Below are positions 31,399 through 40,229 of a stretch of 64,000 nucleotides of DNA, one piece after another (position 1 is the stretch's first letter; every line of letters starts with the position of its first letter). The position numbers were made by a program, and so were the translations under genes. Source of the DNA: Marinomonas profundimaris (lineage in GTDB: Bacteria > Pseudomonadota > Gammaproteobacteria > Pseudomonadales > Marinomonadaceae); NCBI RefSeq assembly GCF_000508165.1, contig NZ_AYOZ01000045.1, forward strand, positions 62,001 through 126,000, read 5' to 3'. The notes beneath the pieces were generated by a model, which had not been told where the DNA came from, made no database searches, and worked only from the letters and a program-made list of their open reading frames with translations.

Positions 31399-31703
31399 AT
31401 ATTTCCTGTGATTTTAGAGAAAAACGGCAAAGCGCTTCCCTTTCTTGTTTTTAAAATGCGCCTAAAAAATAGGCAATAAAACGTATTAGCAAACATGTTA
31501 TTCAAATAAAACGTGGAAAAGACAAGATGAACCGAAGATTGGCGCCTCGGCATAACTCTGTGCTTTTGGGATGGATCGATAAACTGAATGCATAATAAGA
31601 ACGATGAAGCTCTAATATGAGCCGAATCATTCTCGTTGTCTACTAATCCTTTTCTAAAAACACAGAGTTGAACCTCTTTTTCTAAATATAAACAGCGAAT
31701 CGG
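31399..31703. other. Non-coding region between the small gene and the Cpx sensor gene
   Basis: No gene is supported in these 305 bases. They contain an imperfect dyad (GAACGATGAAGCTC with GAGC..TCATTCTCGTT, about 31600-31641) and a weak hairpin AGAG/CTCT near 31665-31680 that might end the Cpx transcript on the minus strand. Confidence 0.35.
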
Positions 31704-33095
31704 TTAGACGTTACCCAATAAGGGCAATGTTACCTCCACCAGCAACCCACCCAAATCACTGCGAGCAGCTCGAAGCGATCCATTGTGCTGTCGTACTGCA
31801 TTTTCCGCGATGGCCAACCCTAATCCAGCGCCGCCACTGTGTCGATCTCGTGCCGTAGACACTCGATAAAATGGTCGGAAAATGGACTCTAATTCGTCTT
31901 CCGGCACCCCTTCGCCATTATCTTCTACACGAATACGCACGGTATCGTATTGCTCTTCTAACGTAACCCGTATGTGATCTTTGCCATAATGAATCGCATT
32001 TCGAATAATGTTCTCTAACGCACTCATTAATAGCTGCGGATGACAATGAATAGATCGATTGGGTATCTCAGAGACAAATAAGGTTTTCCCCACTTGCTCT
32101 GCTTCAAATTGACTGTCCGTCAGTAAGGCTTCACAGATACTCGATAATGGCTGAACTTCTCGATTTAAATGACTGTCTACTTGCACTCTAGACAACTCTA
32201 GAAGCTTACCAATCATCTGTTCAAGTCGTTGAGCTTCAATATCTATGCGCGTGAGCTCTGAGCTTTCACCCTGCTTCCTCATCGCTAAGGCTTGCGCCAT
32301 TTTTAAGCGAGTCAAGGGCGAACGAAGTTCATGAGAAATATCCGATAAAAGCCGCTGCTGTCGCGTAATCATCAGGTTGACGGCTTCCACCATTTGATTA
32401 AAACTTTTTCCCGCTTGACGAAATTCCGTTGTGCCTTTTTCCAATTCTGGGTCTATTTCAAACACGCCTTGCGCCACACGTTGAGCGGCCATTTCTAAAC
32501 GACGAGCCGGTTGACTTAATGCCCACGCTAACCAGAGCAGTAACGGGGTGCTCACCATCATGACAACCAAAAGCAAACGAAACGGATGATCAAATAATTG
32601 CAGTAAAAAATTAGGGGGTTGATTCCATTTTGTACCGACGTATAAATAATAATCCTTCTTTGCAAGATGAATGGGCAACGGCCCAGATAACATAAACTTG
32701 CCATACAATTTTTGCTGCGGACGAGAAGCGTCATCGATGCTGGTTACAAAATTACGCAGCGATTTCATAATAAAGTCAGGACGGCGGCTGACTGACTGAA
32801 TATTGCCATCAAGGTCGGTGATAAATAATCTAAAATTATTATCTTCTGGTCCTCGACGTGATCTTGACTCTAAACTGTCTAATACTGGAGCAAGATCTCT
32901 AGCAGAAGCAAAAATTTGCTCAACTCGATCTCTGACCTCTAACATACGTTCGTAGTGAGGTGGGGAAATGTCTCTTGTCTTACGTGGGTCAAAATGAGGT
33001 AACGCCAATACCGCCATGATGACCAAAAACATGGTAAACCAAAAAATCGCAAATATTCGCCCATACAAACTGGCGATGCTTGGCAAACGTATCAT
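31704..33095 (-). CDS. cpxA: Sensor histidine kinase, CpxA type
   Basis: 463 residues. Two membrane helices (about 10-33 and 168-190) flank a periplasmic sensor region; then HAMP, the phosphoacceptor H-box DISHELRSPLTRLKMA, the N-box ENIIRNAIHYG, DNGEGVP and GAGLGLAI of the ATPase. It should autophosphorylate on the His and pass phosphate to the adjoining response regulator. The ATG (GGAGG site) overlaps the regulator stop by four bases. The CpxA assignment rests on the divergent Spy/CpxP gene and the CpxR box, as the sensor domain itself is variable. An upstream in-frame start at 33161 would overlap the regulator further and is less likely. Confidence 0.88.
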   Translation of the reverse strand: MIRLPSIASLYGRIFAIFWFTMFLVIMAVLALPHFDPRKTRDISPPHYERMLEVRDRVEQIFASARDLAPVLDSLESRSRRGPEDNNFRLFITDLDGNIQSVSRRPDFIMKSLRNFVTSIDDASRPQQKLYGKFMLSGPLPIHLAKKDYYLYVGTKWNQPPNFLLQLFDHPFRLLLVVMMVSTPLLLWLAWALSQPARRLEMAAQRVAQGVFEIDPELEKGTTEFRQAGKSFNQMVEAVNLMITRQQRLLSDISHELRSPLTRLKMAQALAMRKQGESSELTRIDIEAQRLEQMIGKLLELSRVQVDSHLNREVQPLSSICEALLTDSQFEAEQVGKTLFVSEIPNRSIHCHPQLLMSALENIIRNAIHYGKDHIRVTLEEQYDTVRIRVEDNGEGVPEDELESIFRPFYRVSTARDRHSGGAGLGLAIAENAVRQHNGSLRAARSDLGGLLVEVTLPLLGNV

Positions 33096-33778
33096 TCTCC
33101 CTCCACCAACAAATAACCACGGCCTCGCAACGTCTTGATCCGGGGTTTTCCATTCGGCCAATCGGGTAGTTTTTTCCGTAAGTTCGACACGTGCATATCC
33201 ACCGCTCGATCAAACGCCGCCAAGCGCTTACCCAATACATCTAGGCTCAACACTTCTTTTGTTAAGACAACACCAGGATGAAGTAAAAAATAGTGTAACA
33301 AAGCGAACTCGGTGCTGGTCACATCCAACAATTCGCCATTGCAGTAAACTTCTAGCCGACCAGGATAAAGTTTAATATCTCGATAAATCACAAAATCGTT
33401 TTGCGTGCTACCTTTGGTGCTTTGTGTTCGTCTAAGAATTGCGCGGATTCTGGCCAACAATTCACGCTCACTGAACGGCTTTGGCAAATAATCGTCCGCG
33501 CCGAGCTCCAGTCCAACCACTCGGTCAATCTCTTCACCTTTGGCCGTTAACATTAAAACAGGCACGTCCCACTTTTCACGTAACTGCTTTAATGTCTCAA
33601 AACCATTCAGCTTTGGCATCATGACATCCAGCAAGACCAGATCCACACTGTCGTCCATTGCCTCTAAACCTGCCAAACCGTCGTATGCAGCTGAGACGAC
33701 ACAATTTTCAAAAGACAACACCTCTTTAAGTAGATCACTCAATTCAATATCGTCATCGATTATTAATATATGTGGCAT
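33092..33778 (-). CDS. cpxR: Response regulator, CpxR type (OmpR family)
   Basis: 228 residues. N-terminal receiver (ILIIDDDIELSD with the acidic pair, phosphoacceptor Asp in LVLLDVMMPKLNG, Lys in DYLPKPFSERE) and a C-terminal winged-helix DNA-binding domain (RLEVYCNGELLDVTSTEFAL, VDMHVSNLRKKL). It should bind GTAAA-N5-GTAAA sites and control envelope stress genes. The ATG at 33778 has AGGAG six bases upstream. It is the first gene of the regulator-sensor pair and divergent from the CpxP/Spy gene, with a CpxR box between them. Confidence 0.93.
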   Translation of the reverse strand: MPHILIIDDDIELSDLLKEVLSFENCVVSAAYDGLAGLEAMDDSVDLVLLDVMMPKLNGFETLKQLREKWDVPVLMLTAKGEEIDRVVGLELGADDYLPKPFSERELLARIRAILRRTQSTKGSTQNDFVIYRDIKLYPGRLEVYCNGELLDVTSTEFALLHYFLLHPGVVLTKEVLSLDVLGKRLAAFDRAVDMHVSNLRKKLPDWPNGKPRIKTLRGRGYLLVEGE

Positions 33779-33855
33779 CAACAACTCCTAGAACAATTAG
33801 ATTAAACAAAACGATGAATCGTATTTTACGTTGAAATCTGATCGTCAGCGCCTCC

Positions 33856-33870
33856 TTTACGATACTTTAC
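33856..33870 (-). promoter_or_regulatory. CpxR box
   Basis: TTTAC-GATAC-TTTAC on the plus strand, which is GTAAA-N5-GTAAA on the minus strand: an exact match to the E. coli CpxR consensus. It lies 78 bases before the cpxR start and 106 bases before the cpxP-like start, so it may control both genes. A further TTTAC lies at 33887-33891. Confidence 0.8.
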
Positions 33871-33975
33871 CTTGGCAATACGCCACTTTACTTAACAAAC
33901 TCTATTCTACTCATATGCGCTGATAGTGCAGCTTTTACAAACATGATCCCCTAAATAGTAAAGAAGGAAAGCATT

Positions 33976-34488
33976 ATGAAAATGACTAAAAAACTGATTA
34001 TAGCATCCGTTGTTTTACCTCTAACGTTAAGCGCTGCAGGTGCTTTTGCTTTTGGTGGAAAGCATCATGAAGACCGTCACGATGAATGCCGCCCAGGTTC
34101 AGGTCTTGACCGCGGCATGATTAGAGAACTGAACTTAACAGACAGCCAAAAAGAACAATTTAAAACGCTCCGTCAAGCAAACCGAGACGAAATGAGAGAA
34201 CGCTTCCAAGGCGAGCCTGAACAACGCGGCGAGATCAGAGAAGCACGCGCCGAGAAGTTAAACGACCTATTGCTGGCAGACAAATTCGATGCGGCTAAAG
34301 CCACAAAAATGGCTCAAGAAATGTCAAATAAGCAAGTTGAACGCCAAGTAGAAATGCTAAGCAAACAACACAAAATGTTGAGCATCTTAACACCGGAGCA
34401 AAAACAACAATTCGTTGAGCTGCAAAAAGAGCGTCTAGAAGATTGTGGTGATGACATGCCTCGCCATAAAGGAAAAGACCGTAAATAA
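33976..34488 (+). CDS. cpxP: Periplasmic CpxP/Spy-family stress protein
   Basis: 170 residues with a signal peptide (about 1-25, cut near AFA/FG). The mature protein is helical, charged, and carries the two LTxxQ motifs of the family: LTDSQKEQ near residue 54 and LTPEQKQQ near 137. CpxP/Spy proteins are cradle-shaped periplasmic chaperones; CpxP also damps the CpxA sensor. The divergent regulator pair and the exact CpxR box upstream support a Cpx-controlled inhibitor or chaperone. AAGGAAAG precedes the ATG. A terminator follows the stop. Confidence 0.88.
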   Translation: MKMTKKLIIASVVLPLTLSAAGAFAFGGKHHEDRHDECRPGSGLDRGMIRELNLTDSQKEQFKTLRQANRDEMRERFQGEPEQRGEIREARAEKLNDLLLADKFDAAKATKMAQEMSNKQVERQVEMLSKQHKMLSILTPEQKQQFVELQKERLEDCGDDMPRHKGKDRK

Positions 34489-34508
34489 ATAAACACTACT
34501 CTCAATAT

Positions 34509-34534
34509 AAGGCGGCCATTGAGCCGCCTTTTTT
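34509..34534 (+). terminator. Terminator of the cpxP-like gene
   Basis: AAGGCGGC and GCCGCCTT pair around a six-base loop, followed by a T-run. Confidence 0.93.
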
Positions 34535-34557
34535 ATTCATTTGCTGAAAGCACTCGA

Positions 34558-34836
34558 TCAACTTCGTTTCCAAATCCTTGCAACAGCCCTATCGTTACCC
34601 AACCAGCCCACAACCTCACACACTACTCCGGTCAAAAAAAACAATAAAATAGGAATAACGCCTGCGAACTGCCCCGTCATGAAAGTCATGATGAAAGAAA
34701 TCAACGAGATAACAAGGCACAACAGCCCTAACACAATCAATATAGTTCGATACGATGGCTTGTAATCGTATTCACCTTCTCCCGACTCAAACATTCCTAA
34801 AAGTGGAGAGCAGAGCTTTCTCATAACCTCTTTCAT
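34558..34836 (-). CDS. Small membrane protein of unknown function
   Basis: 92 residues from the ATG at 34836, preceded by AGAAGG. A soluble N-terminal part with acidic residues (about 1-30) leads into two membrane helices (about 34-57 and 62-82), ending in a basic tail RIWKRS. I do not recognise a family. Upstream in-frame start at 34872 lacks a ribosome binding site. It lies tail to tail with the cpxP-like gene and alone between terminators. The 190 bases upstream (34873-35061) hold nothing recognisable. Confidence 0.6.
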   Translation of the reverse strand: MKEVMRKLCSPLLGMFESGEGEYDYKPSYRTILIVLGLLCLVISLISFIMTFMTGQFAGVIPILLFFLTGVVCEVVGWLGNDRAVARIWKRS

Positions 34837-35061
34837 AGACACCTTCTTTATTATAATGGCTGGCCCCTCCACGATTTTGGCATCAAAATGCGTGAAAAAA
34901 TGAGAACGTCTTTTATATCATCAAGTTAGAAAAAATATGGCGAATCAGAAAAATATTTATGACAATTGATTAAACTTCGAACAAAAATAACTAATTAGGT
35001 TCGGATAAAACACAACATTAGAATTTGATGCGTGTTTTTACTTATCGAATAAGTTAAAAAT

Positions 35062-35097
35062 AAAAAAGGGTTGAAGCATGACGCTTCAACCCTTTTT
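35062..35097. terminator. Terminator of ilvE
   Basis: GGGTTGAAGC and GCTTCAACCC pair around a five-base loop, flanked by A-run and T-run, 32 bases after the ilvE stop on the minus strand. Confidence 0.93.
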
Positions 35098-35128
35098 CAT
35101 TATTCAAACACAGCGTGCTAAAAAGCAT

Positions 35129-36127
35129 TTAGCACACTTTGGTTAACCAATTGTGTTTGTCTTCTGCTTTACCCCACTGAATGTCATTCAATGCTTGGCG
35201 TAGTTTCTGCGCAGTTGGCCCAGGCTCACCAGAACCCACTTGGTATTCTTTATCGTTATGGATAAACGTACCTACCGATGTCAATACCGCCGCCGTTCCC
35301 GACAATACCGCTTCCACTTCTGGTTTTGCAGCGCGCTCCAACAATTCAGCAACGGTTAAATCGCGTTCCGTTACTGTCATACCCAGATCGGCCGCCAGTG
35401 TCAAAATAGATGAACGTGTTACACCGTGTAGGAAAGACGTATCCAAACCTTTCGTGATGATTTCATTACCGTCGATCAATAAGAAATTTGCCGCACCAGT
35501 TTCTTGTACATCACCATTTGGGCAAAACAGAATTTGATCCGCCTGAACCTCTTCTTTCGCTTTAGAAATTGGCCCCAATGCACTCGCGTAATTACCGCCA
35601 CTTTTAATCATGCCCATGTGTGGCGCACAACGCATACCAGTTTCATCCAACAAAAGACGCAACGCTTTTGCACCACCAGTAAAATAATCCCCTACTGGTG
35701 ACAACAATACATACAACATCGATGTCGCGGTTGGTGCCGCCGCTTTACCAACCGCCGCTTCTGTACCTATATGCGTAGGACGAATATACAAAGACCCTGG
35801 TGGCTCAGGTACGTCGCTCGCAAACTCAGCAACCACATCAACAATCATTTTCGATACTTGCGTTTCATCAATCGTTGGTAGAGACAATAAACGGCTACTT
35901 TGCGCTAAACGCTTAATATTTTGGTCCATACGAAACACGTGCACGCTGCCATCTGCATGACGAAAGGCTTTTAAACCCTCAAAACAAGTGCTTGAATAAT
36001 GCAAAACGTGCGCACCAGGATGCATTTGAATGCTGTCCGACGCCACAATACTTGCTTCACTCCAATTGTTATTCTCGAATGTCGCCAATGCCATTTTAGG
36101 CATAAACACGCTACCAAAAGCCGCCAT
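35129..36127 (-). CDS. ilvE: Branched-chain amino acid aminotransferase
   Basis: 332 residues of the fold-type IV PLP aminotransferases, type II branch (BCAT beta). It makes valine, leucine and isoleucine from their keto acids with glutamate. The PLP lysine sits in HMGMIKSGGNYASAL; STCFEGLKAFR, the DEIQETGAANFL-like stretch (DVQETGAANFLLIDG) and VLTSVGTFIH are conserved. The ATG has AGGAA six to seven bases upstream. It is transcribed alone and ends at a strong terminator. The 276 bases upstream to the next gene hold no convincing gene; a 96-codon frame there lacks any family sign. Confidence 0.95.
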   Translation of the reverse strand: MAAFGSVFMPKMALATFENNNWSEASIVASDSIQMHPGAHVLHYSSTCFEGLKAFRHADGSVHVFRMDQNIKRLAQSSRLLSLPTIDETQVSKMIVDVVAEFASDVPEPPGSLYIRPTHIGTEAAVGKAAAPTATSMLYVLLSPVGDYFTGGAKALRLLLDETGMRCAPHMGMIKSGGNYASALGPISKAKEEVQADQILFCPNGDVQETGAANFLLIDGNEIITKGLDTSFLHGVTRSSILTLAADLGMTVTERDLTVAELLERAAKPEVEAVLSGTAAVLTSVGTFIHNDKEYQVGSGEPGPTAQKLRQALNDIQWGKAEDKHNWLTKVC

Positions 36128-36403
36128 TATTAATTCCTATATAGTTAAATGATTACGTGCATCACCCGTTTTACAACGCGTGTATTCAGAATTCTAGATT
36201 TTTGCTTGCTGCACAATGACCTGATATTAAAACGGAAATTGACTTGAAGAAAGTAAATCGTAAACCATGGATCAAACAGAACGTGTATTTCCAGTATTCT
36301 TGCGAACTTGGACTGAAAAATAGACCAACAGAAGAGTGATGGAACGAAGAAAGATACTACCTTACTTGGACGGAAGGGCTCAATAACCCAATAGAAAAAA
36401 CCA

Positions 36404-37282
36404 CTAACCTGAGGCCAAAATGACTTGATCACCACGAATTTTTTTCGCTTGATACATCGCTTGATCCGCCGATTGCAAAAGTTCTAAAGGCACCTTTCCA
36501 TTTTCTGGATAACATGAAACACCAATACTGGACGAGACTTGGAACGCACAATCGGCAATGTTAAAAACGCGCGATAATTCGTAACAAATTTTCTTTGCCA
36601 CCACTGCCGCACTTTCTATTGTTTCTGTCTTATTCAAAACCACTATAAATTCATCACCACCCAAACGCCCGACGGTATCCGATTTCCGAACACTCGCACT
36701 CAGACGCTCCGCAATGCTCTGCAACAATTGATCTCCTACTGCATGCCCATAACCATCATTAATGCCTTTAAAGCCATCAATGTCGATAAACAGTACCGAA
36801 ACACGGAATTTTTCACGCTCCGCCAGATTGATAGACGCCTGTAATCGGTCTAAAAGCAGCGTGCGATTTACCAATCCCGTCAAATCATCATGGCCCGCGG
36901 CGTACTCCAACAGTACCTCCATGCGTTTGCGCTCAGTAATGTCATGCGCGACGGCAATTCTCACTTGATGTGCTTCCGACCAGCGAGCAGACCAAAGCAC
37001 ATTAACCACCTCGCCATTTTTACATACCCAGCGATTTTCAAAACGAGGCTGAGCTTGCCCAGCAATAATCGACTCCACCGCTCCCAAAGTCAGTGACCTG
37101 TCTTCTGGGTACACCATATCCACCATAGACTTACCAATTACCTCACTTGGCGCATAACCAAACATATTCTCAAACGCCGCACTAACAAAGACAAATACGC
37201 CATCCCGGTCTACAACACAAACGGCATCTAACATCAGCTCCAAGACTTCCGCTAGATCTATTGCTAGCTCGTTGTTTTTCAT
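36404..37282 (-). CDS. PAS-GGDEF diguanylate cyclase
   Basis: 292 residues, no membrane segment. An N-terminal PAS domain (about 12-115: DAVCVVDRDGVFVFVSAAF, HDITERKR at its end) is followed by a GGDEF domain (about 130-290). The active site RLGGDEFIVVL is intact and the product-inhibition site RKSD sits five residues before it, the canonical RxxD I-site. It should make cyclic di-GMP in the cytoplasm, controlled by the PAS ligand and by feedback. I chose the ATG at 37282; the GTG at 37294 lies inside its AGGTG ribosome binding site. No EAL domain. Confidence 0.92.
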   Translation of the reverse strand: MKNNELAIDLAEVLELMLDAVCVVDRDGVFVFVSAAFENMFGYAPSEVIGKSMVDMVYPEDRSLTLGAVESIIAGQAQPRFENRWVCKNGEVVNVLWSARWSEAHQVRIAVAHDITERKRMEVLLEYAAGHDDLTGLVNRTLLLDRLQASINLAEREKFRVSVLFIDIDGFKGINDGYGHAVGDQLLQSIAERLSASVRKSDTVGRLGGDEFIVVLNKTETIESAAVVAKKICYELSRVFNIADCAFQVSSSIGVSCYPENGKVPLELLQSADQAMYQAKKIRGDQVILASG

Positions 37283-37379
37283 AAAATTCTTCACCTAAAT
37301 TTCAGAGGTATTTATGGATTGTAGAAGACAACACAAGAAAGCGCCGCTGAATAAACGTTATTTTTCAGTGAAGTTTGCA

Positions 37380-37655
37380 TTAAATAGCGACAAATAAATG
37401 AAGAAAATAACCAAAAAGAATAAGGTTGATCATCAAGGTGATCCAAAACGTCACCCGAAAACTCAGCTTCTTTGTTTTATGGCGAAATACCTTTTGCCCC
37501 AGTATTGCTCCAGGCCAACCACCAAACAAAGACAACAAATGTAATGTCGACTCTTTTACGCGCCATTGGTCACGCCTTGCGGCGGATTTATCCAGACCGT
37601 AAAGACAGAACGTCATTAGACTTAACACGCCATAGTAAAAAAATAAGTACATCAT
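37380..37655 (-). CDS. DUF1294 membrane protein
   Basis: 91 residues. LYGLDKSAARRDQWRVKEST, LHLLSLFGGWPGAILGQKVF and the basic HKTKK followed by a C-terminal membrane helix are the conserved DUF1294 pattern. Two membrane helices (about 2-20 and 68-88) with a re-entrant hydrophobic part. Usually found alone or fused to a cold-shock domain; the function is unknown. It stands alone between the diguanylate cyclase and acetyltransferase genes. Confidence 0.85.
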   Translation of the reverse strand: MMYLFFYYGVLSLMTFCLYGLDKSAARRDQWRVKESTLHLLSLFGGWPGAILGQKVFRHKTKKLSFRVTFWITLMINLILFGYFLHLFVAI

Positions 37656-37746
37656 GTGAATTCAGTTACGCATCTAAAAAAACAGACAATATCTTCTTTT
37701 GGGAGTCCGTCAATCTAAACACCATAGTAAAAGCAACCGTCACTCT

Positions 37747-38250
37747 CTAAAACGCTCGCCCTAAAAGATTAACATCTTCTGTGATACTTGCATTCTGAGC
37801 AATGTTTGGTAACCGCCCCCATTGCTCAAAACCCAATTTGGTAAAGAAGTTTTGACTATTCAGGTTACTAGAATAAATGTAGGCAATAAGATGAGTAAAA
37901 CCAAAGGTATTTCGATGGGCTTCAAGGTAACGATAAAACTGTGTTCCAATGCCTTTTCCTTGCCAATTTGGCATGACATAAAGACTAATCTCACACGCTG
38001 ATTCAAACGCAGGCAAGCCGTAGAAAGCTTCAATGGAACACCAAGCAACCACGTTCCCTTCGTTTTCAAACACCAACATCGGACGCTTGTCCGTGGCGCT
38101 TTCTAACCAATCCATTACATCAATCAAGCTTATACCGTCTTGCCGGCTTCCTGTTTTGGCAAAATGATCGCTGTGCTGGAAGATATCAAAGACAGCAGGG
38201 ACATCGTCCAGCTCTGCTTGACGAATGACCCCACTATCGTTGTGCATCAT
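37747..38250 (-). CDS. GNAT-family N-acetyltransferase
   Basis: 167 residues from the ATG at 38250. The GNAT fold is clear: VIRQAELDDVPAVFDIF, the strand EISLYVMPNWQGKGIGTQF with the acetyl-CoA pyrophosphate loop Q/R-x-x-G-x-G (QGKGIG), and the late NSQNFFTKLGFEQWGRLPN. It resembles phosphinothricin acetyltransferase-like enzymes of amino-acid-like small molecules, but the substrate is not known. The start is 9 bases after the DUF2333 stop, so it is probably the last gene of that unit. Confidence 0.85.
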   Translation of the reverse strand: MMHNDSGVIRQAELDDVPAVFDIFQHSDHFAKTGSRQDGISLIDVMDWLESATDKRPMLVFENEGNVVAWCSIEAFYGLPAFESACEISLYVMPNWQGKGIGTQFYRYLEAHRNTFGFTHLIAYIYSSNLNSQNFFTKLGFEQWGRLPNIAQNASITEDVNLLGRAF

Positions 38251-38258
38251 AAAGGCAA

Positions 38259-39275
38259 CTAACCTTGTTCTAGCAAACGGCGTAGATCGATAATCGCCGT
38301 ATTTGCACGAGAAATATAAGACGCCATCACCAATGAATGATTTGCCAACACCCCAAAACCGCTTCCATTTAATATCATAGGAGCCCAAATGGTTTCTTGA
38401 GTCGCCTCTAGCTCTCGTATGATTTGACGCAAACTTACTAATGCATTTTTATCTTGTAGTGTATAGAAAAAATCTACCTCTACAGCACGAAGCATGTGAA
38501 CCAAGGCCCAGCTTGACCCCCGTGCTTCATAAAAAACGTCGTCCACTTTTGACCATGGCGTTCGCACATAGCGGGTGTTTTCACCGGTCTCTGCTTCCAG
38601 ACCATCTTCTATTACGCTAGCAGACAAACGCTGAGACAAACTTCCCAAGCGAGTACTAACATCAGACAACCAATCCGCAAGGTTATCTGCGCGTGCATAA
38701 AACTGCGCCTTATCATTAGACGCGCCCGCCAAACGATCTAAGTATTCCATCAGTTCTTTGTTACCACGGCGATATTCACTTTCACTCGACGGTAACGCCC
38801 AACTCTTCGTGTCAAAGTTAAACTGTGGTTCGGCAATTTTTAAATTCACATCCTCTGTGGATTGAGATTGTGAACGGCTAAATTCCTTACGGAAGGCTCT
38901 GGCCAAGTCACGGGATTGCACCAATGCACCAAATTCCCATGCAGGCATGTTGTCCATAAAAAGACCGGGGGGCATCACATCGTTGGTAATAAAACCACCC
39001 GGTTTGTCCAACAAGGTTTCGATGATGGTATGTAGCGTGCTTGCTGTTGTGTAGCCAGCAACCAGTTTTTTACTGTTGCTTAAGTACCCTTGCGCCGCGG
39101 CTTTTTCTTTCGCGGTGGAAACAACGTCAAACTGATCTGGCTCACTGCTCCAATACATGCCCAAAAAGCTCAATAAAACAGCGATAACCAGTACGACAGA
39201 TACGGCTATTTTTCCCATGCTGGAAAAATCAATACTTGGCGTTAAGCCCTGCAACTTATTTGTTATCCACGACAT
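38259..39275 (-). CDS. DUF2333 membrane-anchored protein
   Basis: 338 residues: a short cytoplasmic start, one membrane helix (about 22-43) and a long periplasmic part. The segments GGFITNDVMPPGLFMDNMPA (about 92-112) and FEFGALVQSRDL (here WEFGALVQSRDLARAFRKEF) are conserved in DUF2333, a family of unknown function in gammaproteobacteria. AGGTC precedes the ATG. The lipoprotein gene ends 12 bases before it and the acetyltransferase follows within 9 bases, so the three form one unit. The pairing with a lipoprotein suggests an envelope role. Confidence 0.85.
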   Translation of the reverse strand: MSWITNKLQGLTPSIDFSSMGKIAVSVVLVIAVLLSFLGMYWSSEPDQFDVVSTAKEKAAAQGYLSNSKKLVAGYTTASTLHTIIETLLDKPGGFITNDVMPPGLFMDNMPAWEFGALVQSRDLARAFRKEFSRSQSQSTEDVNLKIAEPQFNFDTKSWALPSSESEYRRGNKELMEYLDRLAGASNDKAQFYARADNLADWLSDVSTRLGSLSQRLSASVIEDGLEAETGENTRYVRTPWSKVDDVFYEARGSSWALVHMLRAVEVDFFYTLQDKNALVSLRQIIRELEATQETIWAPMILNGSGFGVLANHSLVMASYISRANTAIIDLRRLLEQG

Positions 39276-39287
39276 TCTTGACCTACC

Positions 39288-40112
39288 TTAATCTTGTTGT
39301 AATTCCACCATGTAATCAGCGCGATGATACGTCATCGCACGCACACGAAATGCTGTAACCCGACTATTAATTATTTGATAAATCAAACGCGCTTCTTTGT
39401 CATCTGGCCAATAAATTTCAATCGCCTGCTCGGTTTTTCTGACCTCGTCTATAATAGGCTGAATTTCGGCAATTATCTCATCTTCGCTCAAACTAAAAAG
39501 ACTTTCTGGCAATAAATACTGCCCTTCTTTTGGTTCTTTTCGCTCAGGCTGCTTATAAACCGCTTTGGGTGTGTGGGCGCGCTTATTCATTAGATCATTC
39601 ACTCGAGAAGACATTTCAACAATCATAGGATCTTCTGGATTCACAGAGTGTGCGGACTCTAAGTAACGATCAGATTTATTGTAATCATGGCTAAGCGCCG
39701 CTTCCCACGCCCATTGCGTGTAAACATCGACAATCGCAGCAATGCCCAGAGTTGCCTTAAAGTTACCAGGGTCTCGCCCCAGTGCCGCTTGAAAATACAA
39801 GTTGGCGTTGTCATCTTCAGGCGTTAAAAGTCGTTCTGCAGACAACGCAGCTTCACCTTGCTCAATTAAACTCAACGTTAAGCGCTCGGCGGCGGTAAGT
39901 TGTTTTTCTGGTTTAACAATTGGCGCTTCTTCTTCAACGCCTAAAGTATCTTGCTCGTCCATTGGCTGTGTTGCTTCTAATGTCACCCGCTCCGTTTCAA
40001 TGACTGGCTCCGCTTCTCGCTCTAACGAAACACTCTTTGAAGGCACAACGTTTCCCTGACAGCCTGTCAGGAACAACACAAAAAATAGTAAAGAAACTCT
40101 GTTTTTGCTCAA
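39288..40112 (-). CDS. Envelope lipoprotein with TPR-like region
   Basis: 274 residues. A lipoprotein signal peptide ends in the lipobox LTGC (Cys18), followed by Gln, so it is likely sorted to the outer membrane. A low-complexity acidic linker (about 30-70) leads to a helical TPR-like region (about 75-165: AALGRDPGNFKATLGIAAI, SDRYLESAHSVNPEDPMIVE). The C-terminal part is charged with no known domain. The start is TTG, with AAGGGGA five bases upstream. First gene of a unit with DUF2333 and the acetyltransferase. Confidence 0.75.
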   Translation of the reverse strand: MSKNRVSLLFFVLFLTGCQGNVVPSKSVSLEREAEPVIETERVTLEATQPMDEQDTLGVEEEAPIVKPEKQLTAAERLTLSLIEQGEAALSAERLLTPEDDNANLYFQAALGRDPGNFKATLGIAAIVDVYTQWAWEAALSHDYNKSDRYLESAHSVNPEDPMIVEMSSRVNDLMNKRAHTPKAVYKQPERKEPKEGQYLLPESLFSLSEDEIIAEIQPIIDEVRKTEQAIEIYWPDDKEARLIYQIINSRVTAFRVRAMTYHRADYMVELQQD

Positions 40113-40229
40113 TTTGTCCCCTTGCGATTGGCAACTTTAAGGTGGATTGGTAGTCTACACTCTTCATCGAATAGGATGAAACATTGATACCCTATTTAAA
40201 CAGCGGGTTATACTGGATTGAAGATATTT

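Noticed and set aside
36145..36435. A 96-codon minus-strand frame between ilvE and the diguanylate cyclase gene
   Set aside because: It overlaps the cyclase 3' end, is rich in aromatic residues without a pattern, and has no ribosome binding site.
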